Positions 18,757 to 27,589 of a stretch of 64,000 bases of DNA are shown piece by piece. Made by a program: the position numbers and the translations under genes. The stretch covers positions 372,001 to 436,000 of the forward strand of contig NZ_MIJY01000001.1 in assembly GCF_001730305.1 (NCBI RefSeq), given 5' to 3'. The stretch comes from Enterococcus termitis (GTDB lineage Bacteria; Bacillota; Bacilli; Lactobacillales; Enterococcaceae). Below the pieces are notes generated by a model. That model searched no databases and was not told the DNA's origin. It worked only from the letters and a program-made list of their open reading frames with translations. Position 1 is the first letter of the stretch. Every line of letters begins with the position of its first letter.

Positions 18757-18805
18757 AAAGGTTGGATCAGCTGTATAAACAAAACTGATCCAATCTTTAT
18801 CGGTA
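18757..18805 (-). terminator. Terminator of the sensor kinase gene
   Basis: GGTTGGATCAG and CTGATCCAATC form an 11-bp stem with one G-T pair; read on the minus strand it ends in CCTTTTTTATT, 13 bp after the kinase stop. Confidence 0.8.
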
Positions 18806-18816
18806 AAACCAAGTTC

Positions 18817-20664
18817 TTATTCTGGTGGGCGAACAGGTAAAATAATCAAAAATGTAGTACCGTTCGCTAATTCTGAATGAAGGTCAAGGTACCATTCGTA
18901 TTTAGAAATAATAGATGCTACAGCGAATAATCCCAGTCCAGTCCCTTCATCGGCTGATTTTGTGGTGAAGAAGGGCTCAAAGATTTTTTCTCTTATATCA
19001 GTTGGGATCCCGGGACCATTGTCCGAGATGGTCAGTGATACAAAATGTTTTTCAGCTTGTAGCCGCAGGTTTTCTTTTTTTATTTTTTCGATAATTTCTT
19101 TCGGTGTGGCACACACTTCTACACGAATTTTCTGAATTGCTGTGTTTTCCCTTGTTGCTTGGTAGGCGTTGGTGATTAAGTTGTAAATCAAATTTTGAAT
19201 GTCTATTTCCTCGAATTTGGCTGTGCCTAGATTTTCTTGAATAGAAAGATCTAATTGAATATTTTTAGGGATGATTTCTCCAATTAGATGTGTTGCAACA
19301 CCGATGGCGGCTGAAACATCCAGCCATTCTTGCACGCTCTGCTGTGTTTTAGAAAAACGCAGGACATTTGCGGATAGTTGTTTTCCTTTTTGAGCAGAAT
19401 GAAGAATATCTTGTAAATCTCCTTCTAGTACAGGATCATTGGAATACTCTTCTAAAAGTAATTGGGTGTTTCCGATGATCGGTGTTAAAAAATTATTCAT
19501 ATCATGTACGATGGAGGTCGTCAATAAACCGACTGTTTCCATTTTATTTCGTTGGTAGAGTTCAAGTTCTAGTTGATGCTGCAGTTTTTGTTGTTTTTGT
19601 TTTTCGATCAGTTGTTTGTTTTCTTCTTCGATCCGTTCTTTTTTTCTAAAGTTATGAATAAATAAAGAAAAAATACCGATCAATAGCAACAAAACAACTA
19701 AGAGCAATGAAAGTACGATAACGAAGTTGATAATATCGTCATTTCGTTCATTATAGTCAGCGTTGATGGCAACGACCCAATGCGCTAAGCCGACATCGAT
19801 CCATTCAAATGCACTGATTTTCAAAACTTCTGTTGGCACATCCTCATCCCACCAGTAAGACTTATAGGTTAATTTTCCAGAGGAATGACTCAACTGGTAT
19901 TTTTCCAAGTGCTTTAGGTCAGAGTAATTCAAATCAGGATAAAGCTTTTCCCGATCTTTAACAATATCAAGTCCGACTTGTTCTGCAACAGGGTGCATGA
20001 CGACGGTCATTGACTGATCCTTGATCATTGGATACCCCTTGTAGTCTAGCTCAAAATCCTGTAAAAAATTTTGATAAAATTTTTCCAAATGTAAAGGTAG
20101 GATCAAATATCCCTCAATATCTCCAGCGGTGTTTTTAATTTCCTGATAAAAATTAAGATAGGATTTTTTATCTATAAAATAAGAAGCGCTGTTTTGGGCG
20201 GTTGGCTTGTCAAATAACTGTTTTAACGATAAATCATGGTTGATGAAGGGCTGGATCGTTTCAGTATCTGCAATCGAGACCTGCTTTTTCTTTGAGTCCC
20301 AATGAAAAGCGTAAAGAGGTGTGCCGGAAGCGTCAATGTAAAAAAGGGAATCGGCTTCACCATTTAGTGAATCAAAAAATGTAGTCAGCGCAGATTGACT
20401 GCTGTTCAGATAGGCAGCAGGATCGTCATTGTTCTTTAAATTTCCGTCAATGGCTAAATAATTCAATGATTGATGACGATTTTTCATGGAGAGCTGGATC
20501 ACTTTGCCGACATACTCTGTCGATTGCAAAAGAAAATCCTGTCCGCTGGCTGTGGTCGTCTTACGAATGACCGAAAAACCACGGATCGCAAAGAAGACAG
20601 AAACAATGATAAAGATCGTCATTGCTGTAATCATGAGGTTCACAATCTTATTCGTGCGTTTCAT
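18817..20664 (-). CDS. Sensor histidine kinase with extracellular Cache-like domain
   Basis: 615 residues from the ATG at 20664 (SD AAAAGGAG); the upstream in-frame ATG lacks a better SD. Two transmembrane segments (about 10-30 and 312-335) enclose a domain of about 280 residues of the dCache type (SLFYIDASGTPLYAFHWDSK, GYLILPLHLEKFYQNF). Cytoplasmic part: coiled coil, H-box SIVHDMNNFLTPIIGNTQLL, N-box NLIYNLITNAYQAT, G1 SDNGPGIP, G2 GTGLGLFAV. There is no evident HAMP domain. Divergent from the response regulator 110 bp away. The ligand is unknown; the neighbouring citrate locus makes an organic acid worth testing. Confidence 0.88.
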   Translation of the reverse strand: MKRTNKIVNLMITAMTIFIIVSVFFAIRGFSVIRKTTTASGQDFLLQSTEYVGKVIQLSMKNRHQSLNYLAIDGNLKNNDDPAAYLNSSQSALTTFFDSLNGEADSLFYIDASGTPLYAFHWDSKKKQVSIADTETIQPFINHDLSLKQLFDKPTAQNSASYFIDKKSYLNFYQEIKNTAGDIEGYLILPLHLEKFYQNFLQDFELDYKGYPMIKDQSMTVVMHPVAEQVGLDIVKDREKLYPDLNYSDLKHLEKYQLSHSSGKLTYKSYWWDEDVPTEVLKISAFEWIDVGLAHWVVAINADYNERNDDIINFVIVLSLLLVVLLLLIGIFSLFIHNFRKKERIEEENKQLIEKQKQQKLQHQLELELYQRNKMETVGLLTTSIVHDMNNFLTPIIGNTQLLLEEYSNDPVLEGDLQDILHSAQKGKQLSANVLRFSKTQQSVQEWLDVSAAIGVATHLIGEIIPKNIQLDLSIQENLGTAKFEEIDIQNLIYNLITNAYQATRENTAIQKIRVEVCATPKEIIEKIKKENLRLQAEKHFVSLTISDNGPGIPTDIREKIFEPFFTTKSADEGTGLGLFAVASIISKYEWYLDLHSELANGTTFLIILPVRPPE

Positions 20665-20711
20665 TTTGCTAACTCCTTTTAAAAGTATGTTCATATCATA
20701 ACAAGTTCAAG

Positions 20712-20740
20712 TTGAAATTTGAAGGTAATTCGGCTATTGT
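20712..20740 (+). promoter_or_regulatory. Promoter of the response regulator
   Basis: TTGAAA (20712-20717), 17-bp spacer, TATTGT (20735-20740). The start would fall near 20747, which argues against translation from codons upstream of that. Confidence 0.65.
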
Positions 20741-20774
20741 AAAGATATGTAAAATGAACAATGGGGTGTACACC

Positions 20775-21518
20775 GTGCGAAATGAGAAAATTTTAGTAGT
20801 CGATGATGATCCGGCGATCCGCCGTTTGATCTGGAAATCGTTGCAGTCAACCGGTTTACTGGTCTATCAAAGTGATACGATCGAAAAAACCATAGATATT
20901 ATGCAGCGGGTGGATTTCCAATTATTTCTTTTGGATGTTAGCCTAGAACATGAAAATGATGGCTATCATCTAGCTCAGTTGATTCGGGAGCACCAGCCGT
21001 TAACGCCAATTATTTTTGTTAGCGGTAAAAAAAGTGAACAAGATATTATCAGCGGGTTAGAATCAGGAGGAGATGTGTATCTGTCAAAACCATTTGCTCC
21101 GAATGTGTTAAGAGCCCAAGTCATCAGTACGTTGAATCGGACTGAACAATTACTGACGTTAAGAGAACACCGTGAAGAAGCGCGGCTGACAGAAGGGATA
21201 TTTTCTTTTGATAGACATCAATATCAGTTTAGTAAAAATGGTGAAGTCGTTAATATGACCTCTAAAGAAATCATGATGATCCTATTCTTTATGGAAAATC
21301 CTCAGCAAGTATTCAGCAAGGAACAAATTTATGCCAATGTTTGGAATGATGGTGAAATTGACAAAAATCTAATTACTGTTTACATCAATTATCTACGAAA
21401 TAAAATCGAAGATGATCCTAAGAAACCGAAATATCTACAAACGGTTTGGGGGATCGGGTATCTATTTAACCCAGAAGGAAAAGAGGCAGAGACCAAAGCG
21501 TTTGATTCTGAGAAATAA
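20775..21518 (+). CDS. OmpR/PhoB-family response regulator
   Basis: 247 residues from a GTG at 20775. I prefer this start to the ATG at 20754 because GGGGTG lies 6 bp ahead of it and the receiver domain begins at once (EKILVVDDDPAIRRLIW). The phosphoacceptor is D54 in FLLDVSLEHENDGYH; the switch residues are in FVSGKK and SKPFAP. Winged-helix DNA-binding domain about 140-240 (VNMTSKEIMMILFFMENPQQ, ITVYINYLRNKIEDD, VWGIGYLF). Divergent from its likely partner kinase. Confidence 0.9.
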   Translation: MRNEKILVVDDDPAIRRLIWKSLQSTGLLVYQSDTIEKTIDIMQRVDFQLFLLDVSLEHENDGYHLAQLIREHQPLTPIIFVSGKKSEQDIISGLESGGDVYLSKPFAPNVLRAQVISTLNRTEQLLTLREHREEARLTEGIFSFDRHQYQFSKNGEVVNMTSKEIMMILFFMENPQQVFSKEQIYANVWNDGEIDKNLITVYINYLRNKIEDDPKKPKYLQTVWGIGYLFNPEGKEAETKAFDSEK

Positions 21519-21521
21519 GAC

Positions 21522-21575
21522 TGCAGTTGCGAAAAGGGTTCATCGCCTTTTTGTGACTGCTGTTTTTTTCTGAGA
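21522..21575 (+). terminator. Terminator after the response regulator
   Basis: Imperfect stem GCAGTTGCGAAAAGG / CCTTTTTGTGACTGC followed by TGTTTTTTTC. Confidence 0.65.
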
Positions 21576-21605
21576 AGCTGCTTTTTCTAAGCCTCTTTTC
21601 ATGAG

Positions 21606-22493
21606 TTAAATCAGTCCTTCTAATTGACCGAAGAAGTAGCTTAGTGCTAATAGGTCGGCAGAACCGCCGGGACTTAAGTTTTTTTGAATCAAGACCTGAT
21701 CAAATACAGCTAGACTTTCTTCTAGTTCATAAATAGTGACTTCATCTGAAAGTGTTGCTAGCTGTTGAGCGGCTAATTTTTTTACTTGTTTCCAAGCGTC
21801 TAAGCCGCCACGATTGATCAAATTAGAATCTTCAACAGTTGCCATCAGTGATAACAGTAAAAGTAAAAAGTTTTTTTTATCATTTGAGGAATGCCGTTGT
21901 CTTAAAAAGGGAAGAGCTGTCAGTTGAAGCGCTGGATAACCAGCAGCTGCTTCTCCTCTGATTCCAGTAAACCCATGATCAAGATACAGTTTTTCACCAT
22001 TTGTGAGCATAGATTTGTTTGCTAGATCTGAAAAATCCTGTTCTAAAAGTGAGACTGTCATTCGTTTAGTATAATCAAAAACGGCATGAGTGTCAGCTTC
22101 AGAAAATGGGAGGTAAAGTTGCTTGTTTTGAAGCAGTTTTCCAATACTTGCTAGAATCAGGGCGAAAGAAAAATTCGCCCCTTTATGTGTATTGATGCCG
22201 TTTGTCTTTTCTAACATTGCACGTTCAGCCTGTTGTCCTAGTAAACGGACTTTTTGAAATAATTCTACAGGACTTCCTTCATGAGCCAGACCAAGCTGAA
22301 GGTAATCATAAAAATAAGGTGCAAGCGCCTGACTACTGTCGAGAAAGGTTAAATAATCCATATCTGTATGCGCGCCATTGCTGATCGGATCGACTAGTCC
22401 AGGTTTTGGATAAAGTGCTGCTTCAAAAAGTAGAGACTGCAAAGCATAATTACTAATGATCTTGATCTGTTTTTGTTTATTTACCTGTGTCAT
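21606..22493 (-). CDS. citG: Triphosphoribosyl-dephospho-CoA synthase
   Basis: Makes the precursor of the citrate lyase prosthetic group from ATP and dephospho-CoA; CitX then attaches it to CitD. 295 residues. Family patterns: LYPKPGLVDPISNGAHTDMD, GINTHKGANFSFAL, GFTGIRGEAAAGYPAL, and VEDSNLINRGG. It overlaps citO by 17 bp and has only a weak SD, so it is probably translationally coupled. In E. faecalis, as I recall, citG ends the oad/cit operon instead; here it is the last gene of the citH-citO transcript. Confidence 0.92.
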   Translation of the reverse strand: MTQVNKQKQIKIISNYALQSLLFEAALYPKPGLVDPISNGAHTDMDYLTFLDSSQALAPYFYDYLQLGLAHEGSPVELFQKVRLLGQQAERAMLEKTNGINTHKGANFSFALILASIGKLLQNKQLYLPFSEADTHAVFDYTKRMTVSLLEQDFSDLANKSMLTNGEKLYLDHGFTGIRGEAAAGYPALQLTALPFLRQRHSSNDKKNFLLLLLSLMATVEDSNLINRGGLDAWKQVKKLAAQQLATLSDEVTIYELEESLAVFDQVLIQKNLSPGGSADLLALSYFFGQLEGLI

Positions 22494-23181
22494 TTAAGTG
22501 TTTTTCCATTTCTTTGATGATAAACGTTTGAGAATAAGTCAAATGCTCTGTGATCAATAACTCCAGCTGTTCTTTTTCTTGATTCAACATACAATGATAA
22601 ATGAGCCAGTGCTCTTTTAAAGCTTTGTCCCGCCGTTCTTTTGAGCGAATAGAGATATCTCGAAAATAAATCAAGTATTCCCGCAGCTTCATTACGATCG
22701 ATTTTAACCGGCGCATTTGACTTTTTTCATAAATCAACTCATTGAAGTCTGAGAATTTTTGCAGTACTTGATCGATTTCATTTGCTTCATTCAACCGATC
22801 GGTTTCTTCCAGTAATGCTTTTAATTCTGCAAAATCCTCTTCCGTCATTTCTTTCATTGCGGTAAGCGTGGCTAAGACATCCAACGATTTTCTAATCGCA
22901 TAAATTTCGTGCGCATCATTGATCGAAATCCCTTTTACAATGATCCCAACCCCGGGAACATGATCGACTAAATCTTCTTCAACTAGTTTTTGCAGCGCAT
23001 AACGGATTGGTGTGCGACTGATATTCATAACTTCCGAAAATTCTTTTTCATTGATACGTTGTCCAGCTGAGATCTCACCTAGAATAATGGTTTTACGAAA
23101 GGCCTTATAAACTAGCTCTTTTAATGGTTCATTAAGACTTAAATCTAAATTTTTTCCGACAGCTTCTGATATTGTACTCAT
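22477..23181 (-). CDS. citO: GntR-family regulator of the citrate locus
   Basis: 234 residues. N-terminal winged helix (about 20-85: AFRKTIILGEISAGQRINEK, VMNISRTPIRYALQKLVEED) and C-terminal FCD-type all-helical effector domain (about 95-225, IRKSLDVLATLTAMKEMT). Position beside citH and opposite the oad operon matches CitO of E. faecalis, an activator of both transcripts when citrate is present. SD AAAGGAG. It would bind AT-rich sites in the 24653-25046 intergenic region. Confidence 0.9.
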   Translation of the reverse strand: MSTISEAVGKNLDLSLNEPLKELVYKAFRKTIILGEISAGQRINEKEFSEVMNISRTPIRYALQKLVEEDLVDHVPGVGIIVKGISINDAHEIYAIRKSLDVLATLTAMKEMTEEDFAELKALLEETDRLNEANEIDQVLQKFSDFNELIYEKSQMRRLKSIVMKLREYLIYFRDISIRSKERRDKALKEHWLIYHCMLNQEKEQLELLITEHLTYSQTFIIKEMEKHLNDTGK

Positions 23182-23308
23182 TTTCTAGTACTCCTTTTGC
23201 TGATATAGTAGGAAAAATATACAACTTTTTTCTTATATACTTGTTAAAGAAAGAGAAGAAATATAAGAAAAATTTTCCACATACAAATCATCTATACGGC
23301 TATTGAGA

Positions 23309-24652
23309 TTATTGTGGGATATACAACGGCATATGACCGGTCAAGACAATCGTTACTACAAAAATAATGAAGATCCCCAGCGCCCATTTTGCTGCTTCTT
23401 TTTGCCATTGCCCCATGTCTAAGCCAGTTAAGCGAAGCAGTAAGTAGATAAAGGCAACTAACGGGCTCAATAAGTGGAAAGCTTGTCCCATTAATGAAGC
23501 CAACGCCATTTGCATATCGGTAAAGCCATACGCACGTCCAGCTTCTGCTAGTACTGGAAGGACTCCAAAGTAAAATCCATCATTTGAAATAAAGAAGGTA
23601 CCTGGTGCTGAAATCAAGGCAATCACTAAGCCCCAGAAGCCTGCTAATTGATTAGGGATGATTTTTGTGAAACTTTGAGCTAATGCATCTGCCATACCAG
23701 TTCCTTGGAATAACCCCATGAATACACCCGCAGCAAAAACTAAAATAACTACTTGAACAGCATCCCCACCGTTTGCTCCGATACGAGAAGATTGATCTTT
23801 CAAGACAGGATAGTTGACCATCAACGCTATTACAGTACCCGTAAGGAATAAGAATAAAGGAGGCAAACCAAGACCAACAAATGAGTCAGTAATCAATAGT
23901 GTAATTAGTAAAATCGTTAAGAAAGCGTTGAATAACCAGATTTTTGGACGACGAATCGCTAAAGTTTCTTCGTCAGTAACGGTCGTCATTTCATCGATTT
24001 CCGCATCAGATAACGCTTTTATTCCTAAACGAGCCCGCTCTTTACGTCCCATAGAAGGAGCAACGATAAAGATAACATATAAAAGAGCAATGATCATACC
24101 AGGAATCAAATAAGCTAAAATTTCTGCGCCTACATTTAAAACACTCATGGCACGAGCAGTTGGTCCGCCCCAAGGAAGCAAGTTCATGATCGTGTTTTGC
24201 AAGATAACCAAAACACCTAAGTTCATCAATTTCATATCTAATTTTTTATAGATAGGAATAAACGCTGAACAGCAGATCAAGGTAGTTGTTGTACCATCAC
24301 CATTAAGAGAGACAGCAGCCGCAACAACAGCCGTTGCTATCAAGACCTTCATTGGATCGCCTTTAGCAATGTGGATCATTTTTTTAGTGATTGGGTCAAA
24401 TAAGCCTGCGTCCAGCATAATGGAGAAATAAAGAATCGCAAACAATAGCATAATACCAGTAGTAGAAGTCGTCTTGATTCCTTCCATAACGAAATCCCCA
24501 ATGGAGCCTTTGTTAGAAACCCCAGCAAACATTGCGATGAGTGCAAAAATCAATGGAATCAAAACTAGTGCTGTAAACGGTGACATTTTCTTTTTCATGA
24601 TCACAAACATGAAGACGATGATCATAACATAAGACAAAACAGTAAGTAACAT
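23309..24652 (-). CDS. citH: Citrate transporter, CitMHS family
   Basis: 447-residue membrane protein with about 11-12 hydrophobic segments. CitMHS features: MKKKMSPFTALVLIPLIFAL, SLNGDGTTTTLICCSAFIPI, NLLPWGGPTARAMSVL, ISNDGFYFGVLPVL, and LASLMGQAFHLLSPLVAFIY. Members import citrate complexed with a divalent metal ion, with protons. First gene of the leftward transcript; SD GGAGAG. The gap to citO (127 bp) is AT-rich and has no clear terminator. Confidence 0.93.
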   Translation of the reverse strand: MLLTVLSYVMIIVFMFVIMKKKMSPFTALVLIPLIFALIAMFAGVSNKGSIGDFVMEGIKTTSTTGIMLLFAILYFSIMLDAGLFDPITKKMIHIAKGDPMKVLIATAVVAAAVSLNGDGTTTTLICCSAFIPIYKKLDMKLMNLGVLVILQNTIMNLLPWGGPTARAMSVLNVGAEILAYLIPGMIIALLYVIFIVAPSMGRKERARLGIKALSDAEIDEMTTVTDEETLAIRRPKIWLFNAFLTILLITLLITDSFVGLGLPPLFLFLTGTVIALMVNYPVLKDQSSRIGANGGDAVQVVILVFAAGVFMGLFQGTGMADALAQSFTKIIPNQLAGFWGLVIALISAPGTFFISNDGFYFGVLPVLAEAGRAYGFTDMQMALASLMGQAFHLLSPLVAFIYLLLRLTGLDMGQWQKEAAKWALGIFIIFVVTIVLTGHMPLYIPQ

Positions 24653-25046
24653 TTTTTTCTCTCCTTTGATAATCGATTTGTTTTTTGAAACAAGTAGGGA
24701 ATTTGAATAGTAATTGAAATAAAATAACGATAGATAACATTCGGAAAGCCCTTTCTTATTTCATTTAACAAAACTTAGTGTAAAGCAAGTCTCTTGGGAT
24801 AAATAGCGGATAAAGGGAAAAAGAACACCAAAAAAACATAAATGATAGCGGTTTCTTAAAGAGATGTTAATAAGATATTAATAAAATATTAAACGTTTTA
24901 AAACGCTGTTATATCAGTACTTGTATGCGTTTTAGTCAATAATTGAAGTGAAGGAACAGCGAAAGAACAATTTAAGCCCGTAGATTTCATTTTCTTGTCA
25001 GAGATTTTACCTATAATGAAATCATAAGCGGAAAGGATGTGAATTC
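24653..25046. promoter_or_regulatory. Divergent control region of the citrate locus
   Basis: A 394-bp gene-free region. Visible: AT-rich inverted elements around 24865-24915 (GATGTTAATAAGATATTAAT, ATTAAACGTTTTAAAACG) suited to CitO binding, and a cre-like site TGATAGCGGTTTCT at 24843-24856 (two differences from an ideal CcpA site). For the rightward transcript, TATAAT is at 25012-25017 with no acceptable -35, as expected for an activator-dependent promoter. Confidence 0.6.
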
Positions 25047-25367
25047 ATGGGTTTATTTGACCGTCTATTTAAAAAGGAAAAAGAAGAAATAAAAACAGTT
25101 GAACCGTTGACCAACACAGAAAAAGAATCTGAATGGCAGGAAATAGCGGGATATATTCCTATAGAAAGTGAGGAGTATGAATTTGTTACATTGATTGCCA
25201 CCGCTCTTGCAGCTGGAAATCAGCCAGAGAGTAAATTTGTTGTTAAACGTATTCTAAAAAGAAATCCTGAAGTGCAATTAGTATCTGCAATAACTGCAAG
25301 TATTGCATCTGCAGATCAACCAGAAAGCCAATTTATAGTGAAGTCAATCAAGGAAAAAAGAGAGTAG
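25047..25367 (+). CDS. oadH: Probable OadH, assembly subunit of oxaloacetate decarboxylase
   Basis: 106-residue soluble protein. Basic/acidic N-terminus (MGLFDRLFKKEKEEI), then a domain (about 45-106) with an internal repeat: AAGNQPESKFVVKRI and ASADQPESQFIVKSI. In E. faecalis the first gene of the oad/cit operon, oadH, encodes a soluble subunit needed for OadA and OadD to interact; position and size here agree, but I identify it by context rather than by a remembered sequence. SD AAGGATG, TATAAT 30 bp upstream. It is separated from oadD by a 470-bp repeat block. Confidence 0.7.
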   Translation: MGLFDRLFKKEKEEIKTVEPLTNTEKESEWQEIAGYIPIESEEYEFVTLIATALAAGNQPESKFVVKRILKRNPEVQLVSAITASIASADQPESQFIVKSIKEKRE

Positions 25368-25372
25368 TTGCG

Positions 25373-25839
25373 TTTTGCTGAGAATCATGCCAAGAAATAC
25401 AACGAAGTGATGAGTTGCTATTGATTGGTACAAGGTGACTGAAAGGAACGTTGCGTCTATTTGCTTCGTTAGTTGATGATGAACAGTACAAGACTTTCGG
25501 AGAAAGTGTTGATCATTTGTATTATCTAGCTGCACGAGCTAACTCCTCGGGAAAAAGATAAAACCTGAGTGAGGCAAAGAACACCTCAATCATGTTTTTC
25601 TATTTTCCAGTCGGAGTTTGACGAGCTCGTTCCGCTTTTGCTGAGAATCACAACGAAAGAACTTGAGTTGATGATGAACAGTACAAGACTTTCGGAGAAA
25701 GTGTTGATCATTTGTATTATCCAGCTGCACAGGCTAGTTCCTCGGAAAAAAGATAAATGCTGAGTGAGGCAAAAAGGCACCTCAATCATCATTTCCTATT
25801 TTTCTGTCAGAACTGAACGAGCCTGTTCCGCTTTTAAAT
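25373..25839 (+). repeat. Two tandem EFAR-like repeat units between oadH and oadD
   Basis: Unit A (25373-25635) and unit B (25636-25835) both begin TTTTGCTGAGAATCA and share a 50-base block starting GATGATGAACAGTACAAGAC, then GCTGCAC, TCCTCGG and GAGTGAGGCAAA. Each contains stem-loops (for example ACTTTCGGAGAAAGT, and GAGTGAGG with CCTCAATC). Unit B ends CTGTTCCGCTTTTAAATT directly before oadD's AAGGAGGA. No gene is supported inside. Confidence 0.85.
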
Positions 25840-25854
25840 TAAGGAGGAAAAGTT

Positions 25855-26256
25855 ATGTTACGTAAATTTAAGATTTCAATTGATGGAAAAGAGTATTTAG
25901 TAGAAATGGAAGAGATCGGTGGTGTGCCGCAAGCACAAGTTGCACCAACTCCACCTGCTGCACCGCAAGCACCTGTAGTTGAAGCGGCTCCTGCACCAGT
26001 GGAACAGCCGGCAGTGTCGGCTGCTCCTAGTGCACCAGCTGGAAATGATGCGATGACTTCACCAATGCCAGGAACTATTTTAAAGATTTTAGTGAACGTT
26101 GGCGATGAAGTAAAAGAGAATCAGCCATTATTGATTTTAGAAGCAATGAAAATGGAAAATGAAGTGGTAGCGACAGCTAACGGAACGGTTACGGGACTTC
26201 ATGTGACCTTAGGACAGGTTGTCAATGCTGGGGATGCATTGATTACGATCGATTAA
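25855..26256 (+). CDS. oadD: Biotin carrier subunit of oxaloacetate decarboxylase
   Basis: 133 residues. Short N-terminal segment, an Ala/Pro-rich hinge (about 25-60), then a biotinyl domain (about 62-133) with the biotin-lysine in EAMKMENEV and the flanking MPGTILKILVNVGD. The biotin carries CO2 from OadA's active site to the membrane subunit OadB. The SD AAGGAGG sits immediately behind the repeat block. Similar carrier proteins serve acetyl-CoA carboxylase, but context makes the citrate role clear. Confidence 0.92.
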   Translation: MLRKFKISIDGKEYLVEMEEIGGVPQAQVAPTPPAAPQAPVVEAAPAPVEQPAVSAAPSAPAGNDAMTSPMPGTILKILVNVGDEVKENQPLLILEAMKMENEVVATANGTVTGLHVTLGQVVNAGDALITID

Positions 26257-26287
26257 AGAATAGAAATTATTTGGAGGAAGTGAAATC

Positions 26288-27409
26288 GTGGAAACATTAA
26301 TTCAAGGAATCACGTCAATTACATTCGGACAGATTTTCATGATGGCTATCGGCTGTTTATTGATGTACTTAGGAATCAAAAAGGAATACGAACCAACATT
26401 GTTAGTCCCTATGGGGTTAGGAACAATTTTAGTCAACTTTCCAGGGACCGGCGTTTTGACACAAATGGTCAATGGTTCAGAAGCAGAAGGAGTTTTAGAT
26501 GTTCTGTTTAAAGCCGGTATCGCAACAGAGTTATTTCCATTGTTGATATTTATTGGGATTGGTGCAATGATCGATTTTGGTCCATTGCTGCAAAATCCGT
26601 TTATGCTATTGTTTGGAGCGGCGGCACAGTTTGGGATTTTCTTCACAGTAATCGTTGCGGTGATGTTTGGCTTTAATATAGAAGAAGCAGCGTCTATCGG
26701 TATCATCGGAGCAGCAGATGGACCAACATCAATTTTCGTATCGAATCAATTAGCGCCAAACTTATTAGGGCCAATTACTGTAGCGGCTTATTCATATATG
26801 GCGTTAGTTCCGATTATTCAACCAATAGCAATCAAAGCTGTAACAACGAAAAAAGAACGTAAAATTCGGATGACCTATAAAGCCGATAGTGTGTCAAAAA
26901 TGACGAAAATCATTTTCCCGATTGCAATTACGATCGTTGCTGGTTTTATTGCACCGATTTCTTTACCACTGGTTGGCTTCTTGATGTTTGGTAACCTGTT
27001 GAGAGAATGTGGTGTGTTGGATCGTTTATCAAATACGGCGCAAAATGAATTGGTGAACATCGTTTCAATTCTATTAGGATTGACGATTTCAATCAAAATG
27101 CAAGCAGAGTTATTTTTAAATGTTCAAACATTGATGATCATTGCCTTCGGTTTGGTTGCATTTATCATGGATTCTGTTGGCGGTGTCTTGTTTGCTAAAT
27201 TATTGAACCTATTTAGAAAAGAAAAAATCAATCCAATGATTGGTGCAGCAGGGATTTCAGCGTTTCCAATGTCTAGTCGAGTGATTCAAAAAATGGCGAC
27301 CGATGAAGATCCGCAAAACTTTGTTTTGATGTACGCAGTAGGTGCAAATGTTTCAGGGCAAATTGCTTCAGTGATTGCCGGCGGCTTATTGTTGGCGTTC
27401 TTCTCATAA
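26288..27409 (+). CDS. oadB: Oxaloacetate decarboxylase beta subunit, Na+ pump
   Basis: 373-residue membrane protein with about 9-11 hydrophobic segments. It decarboxylates carboxybiotin and couples this to Na+ export. Family stretches: GIGAMIDFGPLLQNP, the ion-binding IGIIGAADGPTSIFVSNQLA, VGFLMFGNLLRECGVLDRL, and GISAFPMSSRVIQ. It starts with GTG at 26288 after SD GGAGGAAG. 31 bp after oadD. Confidence 0.95.
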   Translation: METLIQGITSITFGQIFMMAIGCLLMYLGIKKEYEPTLLVPMGLGTILVNFPGTGVLTQMVNGSEAEGVLDVLFKAGIATELFPLLIFIGIGAMIDFGPLLQNPFMLLFGAAAQFGIFFTVIVAVMFGFNIEEAASIGIIGAADGPTSIFVSNQLAPNLLGPITVAAYSYMALVPIIQPIAIKAVTTKKERKIRMTYKADSVSKMTKIIFPIAITIVAGFIAPISLPLVGFLMFGNLLRECGVLDRLSNTAQNELVNIVSILLGLTISIKMQAELFLNVQTLMIIAFGLVAFIMDSVGGVLFAKLLNLFRKEKINPMIGAAGISAFPMSSRVIQKMATDEDPQNFVLMYAVGANVSGQIASVIAGGLLLAFFS

Positions 27410-27445
27410 GATAAGACAACAAAACGTGAAAGGAGTTTGATAGAA

Positions 27446-27571
27446 ATGGATATAGAAGCATTGAAAATTGCGGCTGAACTGATGATTTTTGGTATGGGTG
27501 GCGTATTTCTTGTCCTATTTTTACTTTTTTTGATCTCAAAATTACTATTAAAAATATTCCCAGCCAAATAA
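27446..27571 (+). CDS. OadG-like membrane micro-protein
   Basis: 41 residues: one hydrophobic helix (about 10-34) with IFGMGGVFLVLFLLF, the hallmark of the OadG/MmdD gamma-subunit family (short N-terminus, GMG-x-VF in the membrane), but without the usual soluble tail. Gamma subunits anchor and stabilise the decarboxylase and, in Klebsiella, hold Zn. SD AAAGGAG at 27429-27435. Located between oadB and citC, with 36- and 18-bp gaps. Easy to miss because of its length. Confidence 0.75.
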   Translation: MDIEALKIAAELMIFGMGGVFLVLFLLFLISKLLLKIFPAK

Positions 27572-27589
27572 ATGAGGAAGTGAGTATTG

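Noticed and set aside
24995-25017. TTGTCA as the -35 of the oad promoter
   Set aside because: Only 11 bp from TATAAT, too close to function; the promoter is instead read as activator dependent.
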